Below are positions 19,620-28,749 of a stretch of DNA of 64,000 nucleotides, piece by piece. The stretch spans positions 134,001 through 198,000 of the forward strand of contig NZ_VFOF01000001.1 in NCBI RefSeq assembly GCF_006715975.1, given 5' to 3'. Below the pieces are notes generated by a model, which was given only the letters and a program-made list of their open reading frames with translations, was not told the DNA's origin and did not search any database. The stretch is from Zymomonas mobilis. GTDB lineage: Bacteria > Pseudomonadota > Alphaproteobacteria > Sphingomonadales > Sphingomonadaceae. The position numbers were made by a program, and so were the translations under genes. Each line of letters opens with the position of its first letter. The stretch's first letter is position 1.

Positions 19620-20720
19620 CTAGAAAATTTGATTGAGGGCGGCGATGATTTGGGTCACCTCATCTTCTGTTCCGATGGATAGTCGAATCCAGTCATTTAA
19701 CGGCGGAAAAGAGCGCGCAACGACAATACCGGATTGATAGAATTTTTCTCTCACTTCGGCGGCGGGGCGCGGTGATTTGAAGAAGACAAAATTGGTTTGG
19801 CTGGCAGTATGGGTGAGTTTTAATTGATCCAAAGCTTGGGTCAGGCGCGTTCTGCCCTTGGCGTTATAGTCATGTAGCGTTTGCCGCCTTTTTTGATCGG
19901 ATAAGGCAGCACTAGCCGCGGCGATTGTCAGTCGGCTGAGTCCATGGGAGTTACCAAAACCTGCCTCGCGTAGCGATGACGCCAAGGCTTTGGGCGCGAG
20001 GAGATAACCGATTGGAAGACCGGCTAGGCCGTAAATTTTATCGAGCGTTCGGAAAACCGCGATATTGGCACCGTTTTTGGTGAAGGCGGCGGCGGTTTGA
20101 GCTGAATCCGCATATTCGAGATAGGCTTCATCAACAATGACAAGCGTTTTTTGCGAAGCCTGTCTTAGGAAATGAGCGAAGTCATTATGGTTATTGGTTG
20201 TCCCGCTGGGATTGTGGGGATTGACCAGATAAACAGCTTTTGTATATGGCGTGATGGCTTTTTCCAGAGCGGGAAGGTCGTTTTCCAATGCTTGGTTCAA
20301 AGGCACGGCGATGCTGGTTAAGCCTGCTGGTTTTCCGGCATCCACCAAGGCGGTATAGCCCGGAACAGAATAAACGACATTGCCTTGATTGGGTTTGCTG
20401 GCCGCCAGAAAAAGACCCAAGCTATCGAGAATTTCACCGAGGATGATTTGATCGGGATCTATATTTTCGAGGGTGGCGATTTGTTGGATCAATTTTTCTG
20501 CCGCCGCCGGATCGCTATAGCGCCCGAGCTGGCCGAGTTGTTCCGTGATGGCCTGTTTTACCGATGGTGATGCACCGAAAGGATTTTCATTTAGATTGGC
20601 ATAAATGAGCGGTTTTTTGCCGTCTGTATTCGCCGTTTTTCCAAAGGCCTGTGTTGCCATGGGTAAAAAAGCCGTCAGCGCAGAGAGCGAAAGAAATTGC
20701 CGTTTGTTGAGCGTGGACAA
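19620..20720 (-). CDS. HisC-like PLP aminotransferase with export signal
   Basis: A 366-residue fold-type I aminotransferase closest in motifs to histidinol-phosphate aminotransferase. LNENPFGASPSVKQAI near residue 45, LVNPHNPSGT near 165, VIVDEAYLEYAD near 195 and the PLP-lysine segment FRTLDKIYGLAGLPIGYL near 230 (Lys in DKIYGLAG) are intact. Unlike cytosolic HisC it begins with a signal-like region, NKRQFLSLSALTAFLPMATQA, with a KRxFL motif that could be read by the Tat system. The start is TTG at 20720, preceded by AGGAG with seven bases between. It follows the TonB receptor gene by 33 bases on the same strand. Function as the histidine-pathway enzyme is therefore doubtful; a periplasmic role is inferred. 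Confidence 0.82.
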   Translation of the reverse strand: MSTLNKRQFLSLSALTAFLPMATQAFGKTANTDGKKPLIYANLNENPFGASPSVKQAITEQLGQLGRYSDPAAAEKLIQQIATLENIDPDQIILGEILDSLGLFLAASKPNQGNVVYSVPGYTALVDAGKPAGLTSIAVPLNQALENDLPALEKAITPYTKAVYLVNPHNPSGTTNNHNDFAHFLRQASQKTLVIVDEAYLEYADSAQTAAAFTKNGANIAVFRTLDKIYGLAGLPIGYLLAPKALASSLREAGFGNSHGLSRLTIAAASAALSDQKRRQTLHDYNAKGRTRLTQALDQLKLTHTASQTNFVFFKSPRPAAEVREKFYQSGIVVARSFPPLNDWIRLSIGTEDEVTQIIAALNQIF

Positions 20721-20753
20721 GGGCTGGCTCCTGATAAGAATAAGATGAATGGA

Positions 20754-23120
20754 TTAAAAATTGTATGAAGTTTGGAGGTAATAGAAGCCACCATTGACCC
20801 CGATTTGGCTGGCAGCACCGTCATATTTGCCGGAACCATAATAGCCGTTCGCCGCTGGAATTCGGGTAGTATGGGCGTTGAAAAGATTATTCGCGCCAAT
20901 GGCTACCCGTAATTTTTCAATGGGATGATACCCGATTTCAAGATTGGTTATCCAACGGGGGTTATTATGGATGCGGTTGAAATCAGTCATCGAATAGGCA
21001 TTGGGGCCTTGATACCATGTCATTTCATCTGTGGTCTGGCCAAAGCGTTGTTCATGCAGGCTGACATCCCATCTTTTCGACAAAGATTCCCAACGGCCAC
21101 CAAAGGTGATCCGGTTTTTAGGCGTGCTGCTGGTGAGATACGCCCGTGTTTGTGCGTTGAGAGAAGACATCCCGTTCGCCAGTTGATTGACGTGACGGAT
21201 GGTGGTGGCATTGACATTGAGGGCGATATCCCAGTCGATGATACCGAATTTTTCAAAGCGGGTATGGTAACTGGCAGTGAAGTCTAACCCGCGCGTGCGG
21301 GTGGTTGCCCCATTGGTAAAGAACCATGCCGATATATTTTGCGATTCCAAGGTAGAAGGCACCGATACTCCTTGGAGATTAAGGGCAGCAAGGGCGGCTT
21401 CGCCCGAAATACCAGGGCCACTGATAATCCGGTTACGAATACGGATTTGATAGCTGTCTAAGGTGAAATGAAGGTTTTTGAGCGGTGAATAAACCAGCCC
21501 TGCTGTGATATTGGTTGCGCTTTCAGGTTTGAGGGGCACTGCCCCGAGCAGTTTCGCCGCGGCGGAATTAGCGCCTAAAGTACCGCTGGCGCTGTCGGGC
21601 CCGACCGATAATGTGCTGAAATATTCATTGGCTAAGCTGGGCGCTCTCGTCCCGCTGCTGAAGGTCGAGCGAAGAGCAAAGTTATCGGTAAAGTCGTAGC
21701 GGGTTGATGCCTTGCCGTTAAGCGTGTGACCAAAATCGCTGTAATATTCATAGCGTCCGGCTAAATCGACTTGCCAGCGTTTGGTTAAATGTGCGGAAAG
21801 ATCGAGATAGCCGCTATACACATTGCGGGCATTGGAATCTGCCACGGCGGGGATGATGCCGGTTCGGGCTTGCGTTCCGCCATAGAGATAAGAGGCGGGA
21901 TCGCCTGCGGTTGTTTTATAAGTTTCGTAACGATGGGCAAAGCCAGTCGCAACAGTCAGTGGGCTATAGATCAGTGGGAGTTTTATGTCTCGGCTGAGGT
22001 CGAGGCTGTTATTGAGTTGGGTTGTCGAATAATTGTTTAGATGCACCGATAATGGCGTTGAGCCTGTGGCTGCGTAAAGGCCAAGATTGGCTGTTTTATC
22101 AAGATCATTGCGAATGAAATTGCCGCCATAGGTGGAATTGATATCCCAATGCCAGCCGAGGAAATCATTGCCCCGTAAACCGAGGGATGCTGAAAAGTCA
22201 TTTTCCGATAGTTTTTGTAAAGGCGTAAAGCCGTTAGGATAGGCTTGGGGAAAACTGCTGCCTGTCCGATAGACTTGGTTAACTTCGCTGTTTCGGTGGG
22301 AGTAAGTGTCGGTCGTATAGAGTTCTATGCCATTTCCGAAATCATAGCCGCCATTGAGGCCGAAGTTATAGCGGGTTGCCATGGGATCGCCGACGACTTT
22401 TAATGTGTGGCTGCCCGTTCGGCTGTCTATACCGTCGCGGCTGGTATGATTTTGATGCCGGAAGTCGAAGGCGACATCAAGGAAACCGGATTTTCCGAGT
22501 TTGAAGCCTTTATTAAAACCGGCCTGTCCGACGAAGCCGTCCCCCGCATAAGTCTGGCCGATTTGACTGCGGACATTGCCGCCATGGGTATCGGATTTTA
22601 AAATAATATTGACGACACCGGCAATGGCATCGGAGCCATATTGGGCGGCGGCACCGTCTTTTAAAACTTCGATATGGTCGATCAACTCAGGCGCGATGAG
22701 GTCTAGATCGGTGGGGGTTGCGGCATCGGCAAAGCCGTCGATGTAAAGAAATGCGCTGTTATGGCGGCGTTTGCCGTTGACCAAAACAAGGGTTTGGTTG
22801 GGATTGAGGCCGCGCAAGCTAACAAAATTGGTGGGAGCAGCTACAAATTGCCCCACTGCCGGTTGCGTGACCGAAGGCACCAATTGTGCCAGCGCCGAAG
22901 TGATATTGGTTTGTCCTGTTTCGGCGAGTTCTTTGTTGGTGAGAAGCTCGATCGGGGAAAGGCTGTCCCGTATTTTTTTATGGGTTTCGCGGGTGCCAGT
23001 GACGATAATGGCATCATTTGATGAGGTTTCTGCGGTATCGGCGGCGGCATGCACCGGATGTGGCAGGAGCAGCCATGAAAAAGAGAAAAGAAAACCTCCC
23101 CTTATAAGAAAATTTTTCAT
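20754..23120 (-). CDS. TonB-dependent outer-membrane receptor
   Basis: A 788-residue active-transport porin. The signal peptide (FLIRGGFLFSFSWLLLPHPVHAA) ends near residue 27. The plug domain starts with DAIIVTGTRETHKKIRDSLSP, a TonB-box-like stretch, and contains VSLRGLNPNQTLVLVNGKR near 105 and VEVLKDGAAAQYGSDAIAGVVN-like sequence near 155. The barrel ends with the aromatic terminus YLQTSYNF. A GGGGGG ribosome site precedes the ATG. The substrate is not evident; the plug resembles the large group of sphingomonad receptors for siderophores, vitamins or plant compounds. The same-strand aminotransferase follows immediately, so both are likely cotranscribed. Confidence 0.9.
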   Translation of the reverse strand: MKNFLIRGGFLFSFSWLLLPHPVHAAADTAETSSNDAIIVTGTRETHKKIRDSLSPIELLTNKELAETGQTNITSALAQLVPSVTQPAVGQFVAAPTNFVSLRGLNPNQTLVLVNGKRRHNSAFLYIDGFADAATPTDLDLIAPELIDHIEVLKDGAAAQYGSDAIAGVVNIILKSDTHGGNVRSQIGQTYAGDGFVGQAGFNKGFKLGKSGFLDVAFDFRHQNHTSRDGIDSRTGSHTLKVVGDPMATRYNFGLNGGYDFGNGIELYTTDTYSHRNSEVNQVYRTGSSFPQAYPNGFTPLQKLSENDFSASLGLRGNDFLGWHWDINSTYGGNFIRNDLDKTANLGLYAATGSTPLSVHLNNYSTTQLNNSLDLSRDIKLPLIYSPLTVATGFAHRYETYKTTAGDPASYLYGGTQARTGIIPAVADSNARNVYSGYLDLSAHLTKRWQVDLAGRYEYYSDFGHTLNGKASTRYDFTDNFALRSTFSSGTRAPSLANEYFSTLSVGPDSASGTLGANSAAAKLLGAVPLKPESATNITAGLVYSPLKNLHFTLDSYQIRIRNRIISGPGISGEAALAALNLQGVSVPSTLESQNISAWFFTNGATTRTRGLDFTASYHTRFEKFGIIDWDIALNVNATTIRHVNQLANGMSSLNAQTRAYLTSSTPKNRITFGGRWESLSKRWDVSLHEQRFGQTTDEMTWYQGPNAYSMTDFNRIHNNPRWITNLEIGYHPIEKLRVAIGANNLFNAHTTRIPAANGYYGSGKYDGAASQIGVNGGFYYLQTSYNF

Positions 23121-23339
23121 AAGCCCCCCTTTTTGGCTTTAGATAATAATAGCTTTCTCCATCTTCTCTTTGGTTGTTCATTATTTAACGTTTTGATGTA
23201 ATCTAAATATCGTTTAGTGGCATAAAGTATTTGTTTATTGATTTTTAATTAGTGAAATATGTTATATATTTTTATAATGCCCTTGCTGTTTCTGCGCTTT
23301 TTGAGGTGCGAAACTGGAAAAATGGCTGCAATGAAAAGA

Positions 23340-23936
23340 TCATTTCAGGATCGGATATAAGGACAGGATCAGTAAGCCTGCCATCGTGAAATTGAAGATG
23401 CGGAGCAGCAGAGGACGGTTCATCCATTGGTGAAGAAAGCTGCCAAAGACCATCCAAAGAAGGCTGCAAGGGAGCAGGATAAAAAGCCCCAAAAGAGCGG
23501 CTTTGAGCAAATCTGGAAAGGCATAGCCTTTCGGGAGATAGGTCGAGGCAATGCCGGTTGCAGCCAGCCATAATTTAGGATTGATAAGCTGTAATCCGAG
23601 CGATTGGAAAAAGCCGAAGGATTGGCTATTTTTGGGATTATTGCTGGTTTTTGATGTCGCAATTTTCCATGCGAGATAAAGCAAATAGGCGACGCATATA
23701 TATTTCATGGCCGTATAGAGAAAGGGAAATAGCCTAAAAAGGGCATTGAACCCTGACCCAACCAAAAGCGCTAAAAGAAAAAAGCCAAGGCACACCCCTG
23801 CCAAAAAGGGCAATGATTTTTTGAAACCATAATTGAAGCAGGATGCGGATAACATAGTGTTATTGGGCCCTGGTGTAATGCTGTTCGATAACAGGAACAG
23901 GCAGAGAGACGAGCATTCTGTTAAAGACAGCATCAT
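23340..23936 (-). CDS. LysE/RhtB family amino-acid exporter
   Basis: An integral inner-membrane exporter of about 198 residues with six hydrophobic segments. The family signature is FLLSNSITPGPNNTMLSASCFNYG in its first 45 residues, followed by LAGVCLGFFLLALLVGSG, and LQLINPKLWLAATG is the second-half motif. I place the start at the ATG pair near 23936/23933. A longer frame reaches 24065 but adds a basic 43-residue tail (KKRRGKQHSRFR) that is not typical of the family and would leave only about 60 bases for a divergent promoter with the LysR gene. The transported amino acid is unknown. Confidence 0.82.
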   Translation of the reverse strand: MMLSLTECSSLCLFLLSNSITPGPNNTMLSASCFNYGFKKSLPFLAGVCLGFFLLALLVGSGFNALFRLFPFLYTAMKYICVAYLLYLAWKIATSKTSNNPKNSQSFGFFQSLGLQLINPKLWLAATGIASTYLPKGYAFPDLLKAALLGLFILLPCSLLWMVFGSFLHQWMNRPLLLRIFNFTMAGLLILSLYPILK

Positions 23937-24128
23937 GAGAAACCCCGTATTTTGAAGTGCAAAAAAGCGGTGGCGGACAGCCGTTGTGACCCTGTTAAAG
24001 GCGCGAAATCGGGAGTGTTGCTTGCCACGCCTTTTCTTCTGTTGAGGTAATGTTGGGATATTCATCTTTCCAACAGATAGTTCAGGTTATTCCAATCACT
24101 TGAAGTGATGAATGAGATTGGAAGAGTG

Positions 24129-25010
24129 ATGACCCTTGAGCAGCTTCGTATTTTTGTAAGCGTGGCAGAGCGTCAGCATATGACCGCAGCATCCCAAGCG
24201 TTGCATCTTTCCCAGTCGGCGGTTTCATCGGCTATTGCCGCCTTGGAAAACCGTTATGGCGTGAAGCTGTTTCATCGTGTTGGTCGTGGTATTTGTTTGA
24301 GTGAAGCTGGGCAGCTTTTTTTAGAAGAGGCGCGGTCGATATTGAGGCGCGCTGAAACGGCCGAAATTATGTTGAGTGAAATGGGCGGTTTGAAGCGTGG
24401 GACTTTGCGCTTGGTCGCAAGTCAGACGATTGCTTCTTATTGGTTGCCTCCGCAGCTTTTAGCTTTTCGGAAGCGTTATCGGTTATTGAATTTGGATGTC
24501 GCGATCGGAAATACCGAGCAGGCGGCTTTGCAGGTCGAGCAGGGGAATGTTGATCTGGGTTTTGTTGAAGGTGCGGTCGATCATCCATCATTAGCGCATT
24601 GGCCGATTGGACAGGATCATTTGTTATTGGTGCGTTCTGCACCTTTTCCTGAAAAAGCGATTGATGCCGATTATCTGCGTTCGGCTTGTTGGGTCGTCCG
24701 TGAAAAAGGCTCTGGCACGCGTTCCACCTTTGATCAATTTTTGCGGCTTTATGGTGTTGATCCCGATAGTTTGAAGACGGTTTTGGTTTTGCCTTCCAAT
24801 GAATCTGTGCGGACAGCAGTGGAAGCGGGAGCCGGTATTTCGGCGTTGTCTTCTTTTGTGGTGACGCCTGCGATTATGGCGGGCAGTCTCTATGCGGCTG
24901 ATTTAGAGTTGATGCCGCGTCCGTTTTTTGCTTTGCGCCACAAAGAGCGATATCGCAGCAAGGCTGCCGATGCATTTTTGGATTTAATTGGCGAGATACT
25001 GCCGAAGTAA
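24129..25010 (+). CDS. LysR-type transcriptional regulator
   Basis: A 293-residue regulator. The N-terminal helix-turn-helix spans MTLEQLRIFVSVAERQHMTAASQALHLSQSAVSSAIAALE; GVKLFHRVGRG follows, and a periplasmic-binding-type effector domain starts around residue 90 (GTLRLVASQTIASYWLP). The start at 24129 has GGAAGAG just upstream; a longer frame from 24105 is possible. It is divergent from the LysE-type exporter, the classic arrangement in which the regulator controls the exporter in response to the exported molecule (inference). The C-terminus PRPFFALRHKERYRSKAADAF is typical of CysB/CbbR-like members. Confidence 0.9.
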   Translation: MTLEQLRIFVSVAERQHMTAASQALHLSQSAVSSAIAALENRYGVKLFHRVGRGICLSEAGQLFLEEARSILRRAETAEIMLSEMGGLKRGTLRLVASQTIASYWLPPQLLAFRKRYRLLNLDVAIGNTEQAALQVEQGNVDLGFVEGAVDHPSLAHWPIGQDHLLLVRSAPFPEKAIDADYLRSACWVVREKGSGTRSTFDQFLRLYGVDPDSLKTVLVLPSNESVRTAVEAGAGISALSSFVVTPAIMAGSLYAADLELMPRPFFALRHKERYRSKAADAFLDLIGEILPK

Positions 25011-25030
25011 GTGCGGTTGGCTTCAATAAA

Positions 25031-25059
25031 AAACCGGATAGCAAAGAGCTATCCGGTTT
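25031..25059. terminator. perfect hairpin between convergent LysR and TauE genes
   Basis: A 12-bp perfect stem, AAACCGGATAGC at 25031-25042 and GCTATCCGGTTT at 25048-25059, with loop AAAGA. The A-run upstream gives a T-run on the minus strand, so it can end the TauE transcript as well as the LysR one. Confidence 0.8.
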
Positions 25060-25084
25060 CTGTGACGTTCGATATCTTGTGCAA

Positions 25085-25876
25085 TTAAACGAGGCGTAAG
25101 CCGACGATGAAGAGAATGGTTGCCAGCACGGAACGCTGCACCGTTTCATTGACCTTGCCGATAAACAGGCTGCCCAAGATGATACCAGGAATAGAGCCGA
25201 CCAAAAGGGAAAGCAGCATTGGAACGTCAATGGCGCCCATCATCCAGTGACCTGATCCAGCGATAAGCGTCAAAGGCACCGCATGGGCAATGTCGGAGCC
25301 CACAATTTTGGCGGTAGGAAGCGTTGGATAAAGGATAATCAACACGGTAACGCCAATGGCACCGGCACCCACCGACGAAAGAGATACCAACACACCGAGC
25401 AGAAAACCGAGAAAGACCGTCAGAAAGGCGGTGCTGTTTTTTCCAATGGGTTTATTGCGGCGATTTGCCCATGCCCGTATTTTTTCACGGAATAACACGC
25501 TGGGGGCGGTCAGCAGTAAGGCGATACCCAATGTTACCGAAATAATATGGGAGGTAGTTGAAGACGGCATCCCAAGATAATGCAGGAAGAGTAGGCTGAG
25601 AATGGAAGCCGGAATACTGCCTGCGCATAAACGGGAAACAACCTGCCAATCAACCGACCCTTTGAAACCATGGATGCCAGTTCCAACGAATTTGGTAGCA
25701 GATGCGTAAAGCAGATCGGTTCCGACAGCTGTTTGGGGATGAACACCGAACAGCAAAATAAGAAGCGGGGTCATCAAGGAACCACCGCCGACGCCGGTCA
25801 TACCTACAAGAAAGCCGATCACTAAGCCTGATATTGAATAGAGTGGCTGCAAAGCATGAAGGGCGGACATAGGCAT
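25085..25876 (-). CDS. TauE/SafE family sulfite/anion exporter
   Basis: A 263-residue membrane protein with about eight hydrophobic segments. The two repeats of the family are visible: GFLVGMTGVGGGSLMTPLLI near residue 20, then FLLGVLVSLSSVGAGAIGVTVL near 160, and LVGSIPGIILGSLF near 230. Family members export sulfite, sulfoacetate or other small anions. The adjacent sulfur-assimilation block makes sulfite or sulfate transport plausible, but about 5 kb and several unrelated genes lie between. It stands alone on the minus strand upstream of glmS, which it does not overlap. Confidence 0.88.
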   Translation of the reverse strand: MPMSALHALQPLYSISGLVIGFLVGMTGVGGGSLMTPLLILLFGVHPQTAVGTDLLYASATKFVGTGIHGFKGSVDWQVVSRLCAGSIPASILSLLFLHYLGMPSSTTSHIISVTLGIALLLTAPSVLFREKIRAWANRRNKPIGKNSTAFLTVFLGFLLGVLVSLSSVGAGAIGVTVLIILYPTLPTAKIVGSDIAHAVPLTLIAGSGHWMMGAIDVPMLLSLLVGSIPGIILGSLFIGKVNETVQRSVLATILFIVGLRLV

Positions 25877-25924
25877 TCCCGTTTCGTATCGTTACCGAAC
25901 AATCTGGATTGCCGGAAAGACAAA

Positions 25925-25944
25925 AGGCGGGAGAGTTTCCGCCT
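25925..25944. repeat. small inverted repeat upstream of the TauE gene
   Basis: AGGCGG at 25925-25930 and CCGCCT at 25939-25944 form a 6-bp stem with an 8-base loop, in the leader of the TauE gene and downstream of glmS. No adjoining T-run is clear. It may be a weak hairpin or a protein site. Confidence 0.25.
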
Positions 25945-26069
25945 ATGCTTGTCCGTATCCCAGATTGTGATGAAACAACCCTTGTTAAAGGATCGTTTTC
26001 GTCATAACCAAATTAGGGAAAGCCTAGGTCAAGAGAAATATAGTTTTACTATCAGTGGGTATAAATTTA

Positions 26070-27893
26070 CTATTCGACGGTAACGCTCTTTGCGAGGTTG
26101 CGAGGCTGATCGACATCCGTGCCTTTAATAACCGCAACATGATAGGCCAAAAGTTGCACCGGAATAGCATAGACAATCGGTGCAATCAAAGGATGAACCT
26201 TTGGCATTGTTAAAGTTGCAAGGCAGTTGTCTCCGGCTTCAAGAATACCTTTCTCATCCGAGATAAGAATGACCTTGCCGCCTCTCGCCTGCATTTCTTG
26301 CATATTGGAAACCGTCTTTTCAAAAAGCGGCCCTGACGGTGCCAGAACGATGATCGGCACCTTGTCATCAATAAGCGCAATAGGGCCATGCTTCATTTCG
26401 CCAGCCGCATAGCCTTCGGCGTGAATATAGCTGATCTCTTTCAGCTTTAACGCGCCTTCCATCGCCAAAGGAAAATCGGGGCCACGACCAATATAGAGAA
26501 CATCCCGCGCAGGGGCGATAGAAGCCGCAACGGTTTCGATCTTGTCATTAAAAGCAAGGGCGGCATTAAGGGCGGCGGGTGCTTCGGCTAGATGGCGAAC
26601 AATTTCTTGTTCGTCCTTAGCAGAGATCTGACCTTTTACCTGTGCGATATGAGTTGCCAAGGCGGCGAGAACCGCAAGCTGGCAAGTAAAGGCTTTGGTT
26701 GAGGCTACCCCGATTTCGGGGCCTGCATGAGTTGGGAGCAACAGGTCGGCTTCGCGTGCCATGCTGCTGGTCGGGACATTGACCACGACCGCGATTTTTT
26801 GTCCTCCTGCCTTGGCATGGCGGAGAGCTGCCAACGTATCCGCGGTTTCACCCGATTGGCTGATGAAAACGGATAAGCCGCCTTCTTCCATCACAGGTTC
26901 ACGATAGCGGTATTCGGAAGCTGCCTCAATTTCGACCGGCACACGGGCGAAGCGTTCAATCCAGTAGCGGGCGACCATGCCCGCATAATAGCTGGTTCCA
27001 CAAGCGACAATCGTGACGCGTTTGATGCTGGATAAATCAAAATCGGACGTTGGGAGGGCAACCTGTCCTTCGACAGGGCGGAGATAGCTTTGTAGGGTTT
27101 GAGCAACAACGACCGGCTGTTCGAAGATTTCTTTCTGCATGAAATGGCGGTAATTGCCTTTTTCCACCATCAGGCCGCTGGCACCGGACATAACCGCAGG
27201 TCTGTCGACGATGCGGTCTTCTATATCGTGAATTTCGATAGTGTCGCGGGTCAGAACAACCCAGTCACCTTCTTCAAGATAGCTGATCTTTTGGGTTAGA
27301 GGGGCAAGCGCCAAGGCATCCGAGCCGAGGTAGTTTTCCCCATCACCATAGCCAACCACCAAAGGAGAACCCAGTCGGGCACCAATCAAAAGATCGGGAT
27401 AGTTTTTGAACAGGATCGCCAGTGCAAAAGCGCCCCGTAATTTTTTAAGAACGATGGAAACCGCATGGCGTGGGTCTTTGCCCGCCTGCATCTGTTCATC
27501 GAGTAGATGGGCGACGACTTCGGTATCGGTTTCACTTTCAAAATGATGGCCGCGTTCTAGTAATTCGTCACGCAGTGTTTTGAAGTTTTCAATAATGCCG
27601 TTGTGAACAACGGCTACATCGCCAGCGATATGGGGATGGGCATTGGCGACCGTCGGTGCGCCATGGGTTGCCCAGCGTGTATGCGCGATACCGATAGTGC
27701 CGGGAAGCGGATTATTAGCCAGCACCCGACCGAGGTTATCCAGCTTGCCTTCTGCACGGCGGCGATCCAGTTGGCCATCATGAATAGTGCACATACCGGC
27801 GGAATCATAACCGCGATATTCCAGACGTCGCAGGCCCTGAAACAAACGTTCCGAAAGATCTTCGCGCCCGATAATACCGATAATACCGCACAT
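26070..27893 (-). CDS. glmS: glutamine-fructose-6-phosphate aminotransferase (isomerizing)
   Basis: A 607-residue enzyme that starts amino-sugar synthesis for peptidoglycan and lipopolysaccharide, making glucosamine 6-phosphate. The glutaminase domain begins CGIIGIIG with the nucleophile Cys2; RRLEYRGYDSAG and AHTRWATHG follow. Two SIS sugar-isomerase domains carry VACGTSYYAGMVARYW near residue 300 and SQSGETADTLAALR near 345, and the C-terminus DQPRNLAKSVTVE holds the active-site Lys. No glmS ribozyme is expected in this group and none is seen. The PH/SHOCT gene lies 84 bases upstream on the same strand. Confidence 0.97.
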   Translation of the reverse strand: MCGIIGIIGREDLSERLFQGLRRLEYRGYDSAGMCTIHDGQLDRRRAEGKLDNLGRVLANNPLPGTIGIAHTRWATHGAPTVANAHPHIAGDVAVVHNGIIENFKTLRDELLERGHHFESETDTEVVAHLLDEQMQAGKDPRHAVSIVLKKLRGAFALAILFKNYPDLLIGARLGSPLVVGYGDGENYLGSDALALAPLTQKISYLEEGDWVVLTRDTIEIHDIEDRIVDRPAVMSGASGLMVEKGNYRHFMQKEIFEQPVVVAQTLQSYLRPVEGQVALPTSDFDLSSIKRVTIVACGTSYYAGMVARYWIERFARVPVEIEAASEYRYREPVMEEGGLSVFISQSGETADTLAALRHAKAGGQKIAVVVNVPTSSMAREADLLLPTHAGPEIGVASTKAFTCQLAVLAALATHIAQVKGQISAKDEQEIVRHLAEAPAALNAALAFNDKIETVAASIAPARDVLYIGRGPDFPLAMEGALKLKEISYIHAEGYAAGEMKHGPIALIDDKVPIIVLAPSGPLFEKTVSNMQEMQARGGKVILISDEKGILEAGDNCLATLTMPKVHPLIAPIVYAIPVQLLAYHVAVIKGTDVDQPRNLAKSVTVE

Positions 27894-27977
27894 AATTCTA
27901 TTTCCCGATTTTTAGCTATTATTTTAAAAGGTCGGCCGTCTGTGAGAAGGGTGCAATGTAAGAAATCTTTTCGAATT

Positions 27978-28538
27978 TTATAGGGCTAAAATCCGCCTTT
28001 TTTCTTTTTCGAACTCTTCTTCTGTCAGAATACCCTGATTTTTGAGCGCAGCCAGTTTTTCGAGCTGGGTTACTTTATCCGATGTGTTTTGATGGAAGGG
28101 TTTGATCTTCTTGATCGGGTCAGAGCGATATTGATCCCGTTCTTTATCCGTCATTTGGATGAAGGCATTGACTGCCTTTTTATAGATATGGCTGATCTCA
28201 TGTTTTTGCCCCGCCGTGCTTATCGTGATTTCGCCGAAAAACAGGCTGGTTGAGCCTTGGATGGCGGTGATATCGGAGAGGTCGATAATAACCTGATCGC
28301 CACCGAACAGCATGCCTTTATCGAGGAATATGATCCGCCGGTTCGTCAGAACAATAAGCCATGTGTGATCATTCATCATGCCGGATGTAATCGCGACAGG
28401 GGTTTCTTCATCGTCCAATATTTCGGGAAGAGCATAGAATTCTTTTTTCGTGAAAAAGGGAAGGTTATGCGTTTCCCGTGAAAGGCGTTTGTATTCTGCC
28501 TTTAATGCCGATTTATCCGCCGTTTTATAGTCGATCAT
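27978..28538 (-). CDS. bacterial PH-domain and SHOCT-domain protein
   Basis: A 186-residue cytoplasmic protein. Residues about 35-125 look like a bacterial PH (YhcV/YvlB-type) domain: PVAITSGMMNDHTWLIVLTNRRIIFLDKGMLFGG and DITAIQGSTSLFFGEITI. The last 30 residues, KLAALKNQGILTEEEFEKEKRRIL, are a clear SHOCT motif. Such proteins are common and mostly uncharacterised; the short C-terminal helix pair is thought to mediate oligomerisation. It precedes glmS on the same strand with 84 bases between, so cotranscription is possible. Confidence 0.82.
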   Translation of the reverse strand: MIDYKTADKSALKAEYKRLSRETHNLPFFTKKEFYALPEILDDEETPVAITSGMMNDHTWLIVLTNRRIIFLDKGMLFGGDQVIIDLSDITAIQGSTSLFFGEITISTAGQKHEISHIYKKAVNAFIQMTDKERDQYRSDPIKKIKPFHQNTSDKVTQLEKLAALKNQGILTEEEFEKEKRRILAL

Positions 28539-28695
28539 GTCCCTGTCCTTTGATGATCCTGCCCTTTATCTTAGTCTTTTTTAGAATGATCTCTGTGCCA
28601 ATAATATCCATGATAGTGTATTTTATGCTGACTGAGTAACTTGCGATAGCTGAAACCGCGGTGAATAGCGGGTTTTAGAAGTTGGAATATTTTTT

Positions 28696-28714
28696 ATGGC
28701 AGCGCTTCTGCCAT
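28696..28714. promoter_or_regulatory. small palindrome before the glycerate kinase gene
   Basis: ATGGCAG at 28696-28702 and CTGCCAT at 28708-28714 form a perfect 7-bp dyad around CGCTT, 36 bases before the kinase ATG and after a T-run. It could be an operator or a small leader hairpin. Confidence 0.3.
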
Positions 28715-28749
28715 GAGATTTATGCACTGTCGCAAAATAGAAAGCATGC

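Noticed and set aside
26070-27893. glmS ribozyme or riboswitch before glmS
   Set aside because: The 84-base upstream gap is too short and lacks the ribozyme pattern; this class is not expected in alphaproteobacteria.
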